A DNA stretch of 64,000 nucleotides from Pedobacter sp. ok626 (GTDB lineage Bacteria; Bacteroidota; Bacteroidia; Sphingobacteriales; Sphingobacteriaceae). Positions 1-6,518 of this stretch are shown in pieces. The position numbers and the translations under genes were made by a program. The DNA lies in the NCBI RefSeq assembly GCF_900100435.1, contig NZ_FNEX01000001.1:1-64000 (forward strand), written 5' to 3'. Numbering within the stretch: the first letter of the stretch is position 1; each line of letters starts with the position of its first letter. The notes beneath the pieces were generated by a model. It did not search any database. It was not told where the DNA came from and saw only the letters and a program-made list of their open reading frames with translations.

Positions 1-134
1 TGCCAAGTTTTCTCCCTAATCTGATGGAGATGATTGTTATCCAAAAAGTCGACCATTGTGCTTAAAGGGTTTTCTAATTCATAGTCTGATAAATTTGTGG
101 GCTGGTAATCGAGTTTTTTCATGATGTTTTCCAT
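1..134 (-). CDS. Partial CDS, N-terminus of an unidentified protein (runs off the left edge)
   Basis: On the minus strand an ATG at 134-132 opens a reading frame with no stop to base 1, giving about 44 residues that begin MENIMKKLDYQPTNLSDYEL. A second Met four codons later is another possible start. It follows the HEPN gene stop (176) by 41 nt on the same strand, so the two could be co-transcribed. I do not recognise the family, and only the polar N-terminus is visible. The next gene upstream supplies no clear promoter between them. Confidence 0.5.
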   Translation of the reverse strand, partial: MENIMKKLDYQPTNLSDYELENPLSTMVDFLDNNHLHQIREKTW

Positions 135-175
135 AATCTTATTTTTAAATCAGTATTGAATAGTAAAATTGATTG

Positions 176-1069
176 CTAATTGGAGGCTGTGGCTGGATTA
201 GCAAATTCGTTATATAGCATGGCTTGTTGTGTTAACTGTGCTATTTTCTCTCCACACATTACCTTAGCAAGTGCTACAAACGCTATAATCTTATTGTATA
301 AAAGCCAGGAGTCATCTTCGGAAATGTTAAAAGTATCTTTGTATCTCGCTCCCGAATAACTTTTAAGCAATACTTCAAAAAGTCTTTCGTCATCAGGGCT
401 ACCGGATAAGAACATTTTAATGGGGGCATTTGAAAAGCAGGAGCAGAGGTGTAAAAGACGGCGTAAATTATGCATCTCTGCTCGATAGGCCAGGTGCACC
501 CTGATCAGTGCAATACAGGTTTGTTCTACTGCCTGATGCAGCATAAATACGCATACATTGTGCTGTTCAGTAACGATGCACTCATGCGCTCCGGTTAAGA
601 AGCCGTCTGCTAATGTCATTCTGTGGTCGAAATGTTTTCTTGCTTTTATAGCCGCTTCAGTTGGAATAAAACGATTGGAGAAATCGAAAGTAGTCATTCC
701 ATTATGACTATAAATCAATTTGGCGGTACTGCAAACCGTAATGAAAAAACGATTGTTGGCTATAATAGCTTCCTCAATGGCTTCTTTCGCATGACAGAGG
801 ATTGTAATTACACCTTGTTTGTAATTGCCATTTGTGAAATCTTGGACCTCATGATCAATTCGGGTATTGCTCTCGGTGACAAGTAGTAGGCAATAATTGC
901 AATAAAAGGTATCGGATTTTTCTTTAAAGCAGCCCTGGTCATCTTGGGTGTAACTGTTTTTGGAAAAGCTAAAGATTTGAAGAGGCTTGAACTTTTGGAC
1001 AAGCTGATCGATAAACGCTCTAAAGTAAATCGAGTGGTCTTCTGCTGGGGATAAAATTTGTAGTTCCAT
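176..1069 (-). CDS. HEPN-domain protein with N-terminal nucleotidyltransferase-like region
   Basis: A 297-residue protein. The C-terminal half, from about residue 145 (ARKHFDHRMTLADGFL), has the helical pattern of HEPN domains of the kind that follow nucleotidyltransferase folds, with the AVEQTCIALIRVHL helix and a downstream MHNLRRLLHLC helix. The N-terminal ~130 residues look like a minimal nucleotidyltransferase region, but I cannot point to an intact GS-x-D catalytic motif, so it may be inactive. HEPN proteins are often RNases or toxin-system partners; function here is not established. I chose the ATG at 1069 over the one at 1093 because the first codons of the longer version lie in sequence shared with the repeat copy at 1775-2005, which suggests that they belong to the leader. 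A -7-like box on the minus strand (1344-1337) would place the structured element in its 5' leader. Confidence 0.65.
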   Translation of the reverse strand: MELQILSPAEDHSIYFRAFIDQLVQKFKPLQIFSFSKNSYTQDDQGCFKEKSDTFYCNYCLLLVTESNTRIDHEVQDFTNGNYKQGVITILCHAKEAIEEAIIANNRFFITVCSTAKLIYSHNGMTTFDFSNRFIPTEAAIKARKHFDHRMTLADGFLTGAHECIVTEQHNVCVFMLHQAVEQTCIALIRVHLAYRAEMHNLRRLLHLCSCFSNAPIKMFLSGSPDDERLFEVLLKSYSGARYKDTFNISEDDSWLLYNKIIAFVALAKVMCGEKIAQLTQQAMLYNEFANPATASN

Positions 1070-1084
1070 ATTGATCTCATTTAA

Positions 1085-1312
1085 TTTTAACATTAAATAA
1101 GCCTCGAATAAATGGATACCTTGTTTGGAAATAGGGCTGGTAACTCACTTAGTTTGTTGCAGCATGGTTCTGGTAAACCGCCAACCTTTCGGAATGGATC
1201 TCAACAACATACATAAGCGAGCACCAGCCCTATTTATATAGGGCGGTGGATGCTACACTTACGCTCGCTGAGATTAAATTTACCAGATTTAGCTGCGAGG
1301 CTCGTATGCAAT
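1085..1312 (-). ncRNA. Candidate structured RNA element, copy 1
   Basis: About 228 nt, with a second diverged copy at 1775-2005. The ends can pair (1101-1106 GCCTCG with 1296-1301 CGAGGC). Inside, 1132-1141 can pair with 1223-1232 over ten bases, while the same middle strand can instead fold with 1238-1254 as a bulged hairpin. These pairings recur in copy 2 with compensating base changes, which is how a structured RNA evolves. Minus orientation is inferred: a box reading TACTTTTG on that strand lies at 1344-1337, 24 nt outside the element, and copy 2 has a weaker box at the same distance. In that orientation the element is the leader of the HEPN gene. A non-autonomous mobile element with inverted ends is the main alternative. 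Confidence 0.5.
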
Positions 1313-1336
1313 CCTAATTTCTCTTGACTAGAATTA

Positions 1337-1344
1337 CAAAAGTA
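1337..1344 (-). promoter_or_regulatory. Putative -7 box upstream of structured element copy 1 and HEPN gene
   Basis: On the minus strand this reads TACTTTTG, a full match to the Bacteroidota -7 consensus TAnnTTTG. I find no good -33 TTG at 19-21 nt. Transcription would start near 1330, just before the structured element. Copy 2 has a related but weaker box (TAAAATTG, 2037-2030) at the same 24-nt distance from its element. Confidence 0.35.
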
Positions 1345-1478
1345 TAATATTTAATTAATAATAACTTTCATTCAAACTTCTCAATTATTAATGTAAAACA
1401 CAAATAAAATGATAAATAACATTAATATATTGACGTAATACATTACTGAAAGGAGTGATGTGATTATTTTGCGAGTAT

Positions 1479-1486
1479 TATATTTG
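1479..1486 (+). promoter_or_regulatory. Putative -7 box for the Xre gene
   Basis: TATATTTG matches TAnnTTTG and ends 16 nt before the ATG at 1503, so the leader would be only about 10 nt. No convincing -33 element is visible. Confidence 0.35.
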
Positions 1487-1502
1487 CTTTACATCAGTTT
1501 AT

Positions 1503-1715
1503 ATGAGTAAAACAACCTATAATCGTATCAAGTCAGTATTGGCAGAAAGAAAGAGGACAAATAAAGATTTGGCCGATGCTTTACAGATCGCGCCGGAAAC
1601 TGTTTCTAGCTGGTGTACAAATTCAGCACAACCTTCTATTAAAAAATTATTCCAAATAGCTGTTTACTTGGATGTTGAGGCGGGGGATTTATTGGTCTCG
1701 TCTAAAAAATCATGA
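1503..1715 (+). CDS. Small Xre/Cro-C1 family helix-turn-helix regulator
   Basis: A 70-residue protein that is almost entirely one HTH_3 domain: helix 1 around YNRIKSVLAERKRTNKDLADAL, turn and recognition helix APETVSSWCTNSAQPS, then IKKLFQIAVYLDVEAGDLLV, the usual closing segment of Cro/C1-type domains. It is complete for a single-domain regulator and should bind DNA as a dimer. It sits between the two copies of the structured element, so either may be a target, but that is inference. Its stop codon overlaps (ATGA) a start for an 18-codon ORF at 1712-1768, which might be the stump of a lost partner gene. Confidence 0.8.
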   Translation: MSKTTYNRIKSVLAERKRTNKDLADALQIAPETVSSWCTNSAQPSIKKLFQIAVYLDVEAGDLLVSSKKS

Positions 1716-1768
1716 GGTCAATTATTTTAAAAATGACGGAGGAAGAACATGTTAAAGTACTTTTTTAG
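1712..1768 (+). other. 18-codon ORF overlapping the Xre stop; possible gene stump
   Basis: ATG AGG at 1712 overlaps the Xre stop as ATGA and reads MRSIILKMTEEEHVKVLF before TAG at 1766-1768, 6 nt before the shared repeat sequence of copy 2 begins. The overlap is typical of a translationally coupled second gene, so this could be the front of a gene cut by the arrival of copy 2. It is short enough to be chance. Confidence 0.2.
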
Positions 1769-1774
1769 TTTTGT

Positions 1775-2005
1775 TTTTAACATTAAATAAGCCTCGAATA
1801 AGTGGTTACTAGTAAAAAGAATAGGGTTGGTAACTCACTTAAATATAATGTAACTTGGCTCTGACAAAGCCACCCTTTCTTTCGAAAGAGCTCCCACAAC
1901 AGACATAAGGGAGCACCAACCCTATAGCAAATATAGGGTTTTGGTTGCTCAACTTACTCTCTCGGGATTAAACTGTCAGATTTAGTTGCGAGGCTTGTAA
2001 GCAAT
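1775..2005 (-). ncRNA. Candidate structured RNA element, copy 2
   Basis: About 231 nt, homologous to 1085-1312. The outer stem is 1791-1796 with 1989-1994. 1822-1831 (TAGGGTTGGT) pairs with 1915-1924 (ACCAACCCTA); the C-G pair of copy 1 is a T-A pair here. The competing hairpin 1919-1926 with 1932-1939 is also kept (ACCCTATA/TATAGGGT). Unlike copy 1 it has no complete gene after it on the minus strand, which favours a free small RNA or a mobile element over a simple gene leader. Confidence 0.5.
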
Positions 2006-2156
2006 TCTTTATCACTAATGGTAGAACCGCAATTTTAATATTCGTTCGTTTTTCTAATTCATATATGGCAGATCAGTAGTATTTATGTTAATAGCGAATT
2101 TGCTATTAATTAATTTGTTTTATAGGTGTCTATTTGCCTTGTGAAGTATTTAAAGG

Positions 2157-2267
2157 ATGAAGATTTTAACCAGCATTAGTCATGCATCAACATATGCCAA
2201 ATTTTTGAAAGTTAATCCAACGGAGTTGTTTGATTTTACTGATTTAAAAGAGAAAGTCAAGAAATAA
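2157..2267 (+). pseudogene. Remnant of an XRE-type regulator (C-terminal piece)
   Basis: A 36-codon ORF, with a stop codon (2151-2153) just ahead of its ATG, ends in AKFLKVNPTELFDFTDLKEK. This resembles the last helix and tail common in XRE proteins (IA..L.V.P.ELF..). The N-terminal helices, including the DNA-binding helix, are missing, so I read it as debris of a second HTH gene. Family resemblance is by eye only. Confidence 0.35.
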
Positions 2268-2526
2268 GGCTTATAAAAAAGAAAGCGGGAATGATCTCCG
2301 ACCACTCCCGCTTCATCTAAATTAACGCTCTCACATATAAAGACGTTAATTAGGGTTAAATATTGTGTTATTTCTATGCAGTTGCCGTCTGAAAATAAAA
2401 TACGAAACCCAAAGCCCAATTGAAGGTGAAAGAATTGATGAAATGAAAATTATATAATTGATCAAATTGCACGGGCAGATCAAATTTTCAATGCGCTAGA
2501 TATACTATAGTTATCTTAGTAAAATT
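2268..2526. other. Intergenic region with two hairpins
   Basis: Two inverted repeats are visible. AAGCGGGA (2283-2290) pairs with TCCCGCTT (2306-2313) across a 15-nt loop, and an ATTAACG/CGTTAAT pair follows at about 2320-2349. Neither has a clear T-run. A short minus-strand ORF covers the area but resembles no family I know, and I do not call it. The rest, to 2526, shows nothing recognisable. Confidence 0.35.
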
Positions 2527-3360
2527 ATGACCAATATTCATTTTCAAAATAAGCTTATACTCTGTTTATCCTTTTTCATATTTTCATCCTGTAAGCATGA
2601 AAAAGTATATCAAGCTGCACTTTTTGATGTAAAAGTTAATTTGAATGAACTCCCAAATGGTAAAAAACCTATATTTTCACAGCGGCATCTAAAAAGCAAG
2701 GAACAAAAATGGATCGGGGGGCTATTCGGATCTAACCAATTCATGGAGTGGAACGAAGTGCTTTACAATGGTACAGTTATCAGGATAAATCCCCAGGTTG
2801 CTCCCCCCAGCGATTCCGAATCATCATCTTACCCTTCTCAGGAGCGTTCACAATACGACTTTTATGATCTTACCTATATTAATCCAGCCAAAACGAGTTT
2901 CATTGCGCGCATTTCCGGTCCAAATAGTATAGGAAATAGATTTTATTTATTCACCGCGCAAAAATCGGGTTTAAAGGTCTATAGTATAGACAGACCTACA
3001 GTTATAGAGGGTGACGGACAATGGGAAAACCGTGATATGCTGAAGATTGGACCTGAATTGTTAATGGTAGATAATGACTATATTTTTAACCAGAGAACCG
3101 GTAAAGCTTATGAAATAACCCGGCCAGGAAAAGACAGAATCCGGGGGGAATTTGCAGCATTGTCGCCAGATAAGCAAACTATAGCCTTTACAACAAGTGA
3201 GCTGCTATACCAATGCCATTATCCCAGCGGTAAAGTCTATATCGAACCAATAGACGATCAGCAACTGTCTAAAATTGCTATTAATAAAACAAAAGAGTGG
3301 CCATACAATTATTTCGCTTGGATTACTGTGAATGGCAAAATGTTTCTACATCCAAAATGA
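2527..3360 (+). CDS. Hypothetical lipoprotein
   Basis: A 277-residue protein with a signal peptide ending in a lipobox (FIFSSC, Cys about residue 22), so probably an outer-membrane-anchored lipoprotein. After the anchor it is polar and beta-rich. A segment near residues 205-225 (GEFAALSPDKQTIAFTTSE) resembles a single blade of WD40/TolB-like propellers (LSPDGxxIAF), but I see no repeated series. It stands alone, with 264 nt before the first PUL1 gene. No function can be assigned. Confidence 0.6.
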   Translation: MTNIHFQNKLILCLSFFIFSSCKHEKVYQAALFDVKVNLNELPNGKKPIFSQRHLKSKEQKWIGGLFGSNQFMEWNEVLYNGTVIRINPQVAPPSDSESSSYPSQERSQYDFYDLTYINPAKTSFIARISGPNSIGNRFYLFTAQKSGLKVYSIDRPTVIEGDGQWENRDMLKIGPELLMVDNDYIFNQRTGKAYEITRPGKDRIRGEFAALSPDKQTIAFTTSELLYQCHYPSGKVYIEPIDDQQLSKIAINKTKEWPYNYFAWITVNGKMFLHPK

Positions 3361-3513
3361 AAGCACTGACTGATGGTGGCTATCTTCAGTTTATCAAAGC
3401 ATTACATTTCTATTATTGCTTTTCGGGAAGCACTAAAGCCGCCAATAGCCTCAAATCATGCAGGATAAGGTTCTGAATTTGTAAAGGGTGGAGAGATTAT
3501 AGATATCAAATTC

Positions 3514-3536
3514 TATCAGATCAGTGCTGATTGATA
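3514..3536. promoter_or_regulatory. Palindrome upstream of PUL1, candidate regulator site
   Basis: TATCAGATCAG faces CTGATTGATA around a two-base centre, a 10-bp inverted repeat with one bulged base. GTGCTGAT from this site recurs at about 3584-3591. It is about 90 nt before the first PUL1 gene, a plausible position for control by the PUL1 HTCS. No good TAnnTTTG box is seen downstream, so this is tentative. Confidence 0.25.
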
Positions 3537-3624
3537 TTCAGTGCAATTTTTCAAGCGATGAGTGTCAATTCAATAGTTATAGTGTGCTGATCTTTACAAT
3601 CTAACCAAACATAAACCAATCAAT

Positions 3625-4785
3625 ATGAAGCAAATGCTACTCAGTGCTGGGATTCTATTGCTCAGTTACGTCTTAAAAGCACAAACGTTTGATAACGTTT
3701 TTTTTAAGCAAAATTTTCAGTACTCCAATGAAGTGAGTGATTATATTAAAGGAAATACTGGGACTACTTATAACAATAGCGCTAATCTGGGGGCGTTTTA
3801 TGCCAGTCCTTTAGGAAATCCCTCTGCATCTGTAGGCATAACAGTCAAACCAAATAATCAACTCTTTTCAATCCTGCGCCCGCTTACTACTGTCGGGGAT
3901 AATAGATTTGGTATGTTGAGAAAGTTTAACTTTAGCACGGCTCCAACTGCCATTATGCTGAAGTTCACTTTAATCATCAATAGCAATACCCCAACGCCTT
4001 CTAGTGGATCCGTCAACATGTTCGGAGCGCTTTTTGTACAAGTGGGCGATAATGGTTCTGTTATAACTGAGACCAATCCCGGTATCCAAACTGGTACTGT
4101 ACTGATGAGTTTGCCTTTTACCTCAGTTAAATTAAGTACTGGTGCATCTACGTACAGATTTGCCACCCCAACGAATGTCAGTGGTGTATCGGTACCGTTC
4201 ACTGCTGATTCTACGGCCTTTCAGGTCATAGTTAATAACTCGGCGAATGTACTGACCTACACTAACCCTTTGGGTAACACGGAAACAAATGCAGCCTACA
4301 CTTATGATGTTTATGCAAAAACACAAAGTGGTACTTTAGTAAAATATTGTGATGATTTAGCATTAGCCTCAAACACATTAACATTTGGGTCTTTGAAATT
4401 TTCATCGTATTCTCCTTCATATCCAACTGGTGTTCAGGTGGGTTGTGATATCCATCTGGATAATATTGAACTGAGCACGATTGGTAATGTAGTGTTTTTG
4501 CCAATTAAGTTAAAAGAATTTAAAGGTATTCGGGAGAGTGGGGCCATTAATCTTAAATGGTCGACTACAACAGAGTTGAACATTGTCAGATTTGAGGTTT
4601 TAAGGTCCTCTGATGGCCAAAATTTTGCATCGGTAACAAGTTTAACTGCTGTAGGAAACTCTACGGAAATACAACCCTATAACTGGCAGGACAACAGTCC
4701 CGGCACTGGTACCACTTATTATAAGTTGAAACAATATGATTGTGATGGGGCTATCTTCAGCTCAAATGTGATCACCATCAATTAG
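3625..4785 (+). CDS. Secreted beta-rich protein with C-terminal fibronectin-like domain
   Basis: A 386-residue protein with signal peptide (residues 1-19, cleavage near LKA/QTF). Residues ~20-290 are Ser/Thr/Asn/Gly-rich and beta-rich with no motif I recognise; a carbohydrate-binding jelly roll is possible but unproven. Residues ~293-386 (LPIKLKEFKG...INLKWSTTTELN...FEVLRSSDG) form the fibronectin-type domain that often precedes a type IX sorting tail in Bacteroidota, but the protein stops right after it, so the tail is missing or was never there. The domain is closely similar to the one in the next gene. First gene of PUL1, 22 nt upstream of the hydrolase gene. Confidence 0.6.
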   Translation: MKQMLLSAGILLLSYVLKAQTFDNVFFKQNFQYSNEVSDYIKGNTGTTYNNSANLGAFYASPLGNPSASVGITVKPNNQLFSILRPLTTVGDNRFGMLRKFNFSTAPTAIMLKFTLIINSNTPTPSSGSVNMFGALFVQVGDNGSVITETNPGIQTGTVLMSLPFTSVKLSTGASTYRFATPTNVSGVSVPFTADSTAFQVIVNNSANVLTYTNPLGNTETNAAYTYDVYAKTQSGTLVKYCDDLALASNTLTFGSLKFSSYSPSYPTGVQVGCDIHLDNIELSTIGNVVFLPIKLKEFKGIRESGAINLKWSTTTELNIVRFEVLRSSDGQNFASVTSLTAVGNSTEIQPYNWQDNSPGTGTTYYKLKQYDCDGAIFSSNVITIN

Positions 4786-4807
4786 AAACCGAAACTTACT
4801 TGAATAT

Positions 4808-6499
4808 ATGAAATCAGTTTTTTTTGCCTTGATATTCCTTCTGGGAGTTCTCAAGAGCGCGTTAGCACAATCTATTCCTTTTCCGCTCGGCCTGCACAGA
4901 CCAAATCTATCCTGGGTTACTGATGGTAATGCCAGTGGGAGCAACAGCGATGAGTGGAAGGCGATCCTAGATAAGATAGCTGCGACAGGAGCAACCTGTG
5001 TAAGATTAAACCCAAATCCACATTTTCAGGGACAGGCCATTTCTGTCGAGCAGTTAAAATATGCCAATTCGAAGGGATTAAAGGTATTGATCGAAATTCC
5101 GATCACATTTCCCGATTTTTATCCGATATGCACCAAAAAATATGCAACTGGCAGTTTTGGAGAAAAGCATCGGCTTAGAGAGATAGATCCAGTAAAAATG
5201 CGTACTTGGTTTACTTCCTATCTGGCAAAGCTAAAAGTGGCTGAGATTGATATCGCTGCCATCGAATTTGGTAATGAATTGAACTGGATGGATTTTAACA
5301 ACGATGTGGATGCCTATCCTGGAGGTAGGATGTATGACTATAATACGCCATGGAATGATACACAGTATGTTAAGATCAGGGAAGGGATTCAAAAATATGG
5401 GGAATGTATCAAAGGTATGTATGAAGAGATAGGTATCCAATTTCCTACAGATAGACCCAAGTTGATTTCTTGCGGATTGGTGATGCAGCGTCAACTGGAT
5501 AGTTGGCATATTTCCCACAACGCAGCAATTGTGCTTTCCGATATGTGGATTAAGCTATTACAAGGTACCCATCCCAATCAACAGTCATCAACAAATTATC
5601 TTAATTATTTGGATGGCATAGGCATTCACCTTTACCCTTCTCCCGACACACCAGAAGAGGAGGTAGGTGATGAAATCAAAGCGTTGGCGGGCCCTGTAAA
5701 CGCTATTATTCAGAACAGCGGGAAAATGCTTTATGTTACTGAATTTGGCTATCGGAGTATATCTCCAGTGTCTGAAGAAGATCGCTATCTGAAACATTAT
5801 AGATTTATTCAAGCTGCTTCACAGCTATCATCCTACCAGTGGGGAGGATTTTATTTATACACTTTTGACCATCCCAGCTCCGCCGAAAATGATTGGGTGA
5901 TTTATAAAAAAGGGGAATTACTGAAAACAGCAAAAATATTTGAAGACTTTAGCTATTTGATGCTCCCTGTTCAACTTAATGCTTTTAGGGGGGCGGCCAA
6001 AGGTAAGTCCATAACTATCAATTGGTCGACTGTCAGCGAGACAAATCATGAGCGGTTCGAATTGTTCAGGTCCTCCGATGCGAAGGAATTTTCAAAGATA
6101 GCCACCAGGACTGGGGCCGGCAGCAGCAATCAACAACGATATTATACTTACGAGGACATCAAACCTTTACCCGGAACTAACTATTACCGCTTAAAACAAA
6201 TTGATTTTGATGGTAAGTATTCCAATTCCGAGGTCATCGCTGTTCATACCAAACTGGGCTCGAGCAGTCTTTTTGTAACGGTGTCCGAGGAAAGACCAAT
6301 CGTAAATATTTTATTCATGGGCAACGCTAAGGGAACCATTTATTTATATGATATTTTTGGCAAAAAATTGGCCGAGCAGCAGGTCGTTTTATACGAGGGC
6401 TCTAATCAAATAGCGCTCCCGATACAGCTTGTTCAGGGGATATATGTTGTAAGGGTCAGTGCGGGCACTGAAACCCTGGTCAAGAAATTTAAGGTTTAA
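4808..6499 (+). CDS. Secreted putative glycoside hydrolase, (alpha/beta)8 type, with type IX sorting domain
   Basis: A 563-residue protein: signal peptide (1-20), catalytic barrel (~25-385), fibronectin-like domain (~395-485) and C-terminal sorting domain (~490-563, containing IYLYDIFGKKLAEQQ and a GIYVVRVSAGTETLVKKFKV end) of the type IX secretion type. Candidate catalytic acids in clan GH-A arrangement are Glu157 (FGNELNW) and Glu312 (YVTEFGYR). I cannot place it in a numbered GH family. It shares the barrel with the gene at 11487, including the LHRPNLSW start, RLNPN and GIGIHLYP strands. As a type IX substrate it is probably attached to the cell surface or released, making the first cuts in the PUL1 glycan. 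Confidence 0.7.
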   Translation: MKSVFFALIFLLGVLKSALAQSIPFPLGLHRPNLSWVTDGNASGSNSDEWKAILDKIAATGATCVRLNPNPHFQGQAISVEQLKYANSKGLKVLIEIPITFPDFYPICTKKYATGSFGEKHRLREIDPVKMRTWFTSYLAKLKVAEIDIAAIEFGNELNWMDFNNDVDAYPGGRMYDYNTPWNDTQYVKIREGIQKYGECIKGMYEEIGIQFPTDRPKLISCGLVMQRQLDSWHISHNAAIVLSDMWIKLLQGTHPNQQSSTNYLNYLDGIGIHLYPSPDTPEEEVGDEIKALAGPVNAIIQNSGKMLYVTEFGYRSISPVSEEDRYLKHYRFIQAASQLSSYQWGGFYLYTFDHPSSAENDWVIYKKGELLKTAKIFEDFSYLMLPVQLNAFRGAAKGKSITINWSTVSETNHERFELFRSSDAKEFSKIATRTGAGSSNQQRYYTYEDIKPLPGTNYYRLKQIDFDGKYSNSEVIAVHTKLGSSSLFVTVSEERPIVNILFMGNAKGTIYLYDIFGKKLAEQQVVLYEGSNQIALPIQLVQGIYVVRVSAGTETLVKKFKV

Positions 6500-6518
6500 C
6501 CAAATATTTTATGAACAT

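Noticed and set aside
623..886. Plus-strand ORF inside the HEPN gene
   Set aside because: Antisense shadow; composition follows the codon pattern of the minus-strand gene.
1085..2005. Insertion sequence or CRISPR interpretation of the two similar elements
   Set aside because: No transposase, no target duplications seen, only two copies ~690 bp apart without a spacer-repeat pattern; a MITE cannot be excluded.
2180..2419. 79-codon minus-strand ORF in the gene-poor region
   Set aside because: No signal, motif or family resemblance; it covers hairpin sequence and the XRE relic on the other strand.
6459..6518. Upstream extension of PUL1 susC
   Set aside because: Overlaps the previous gene and adds 20 residues before a normal signal sequence.
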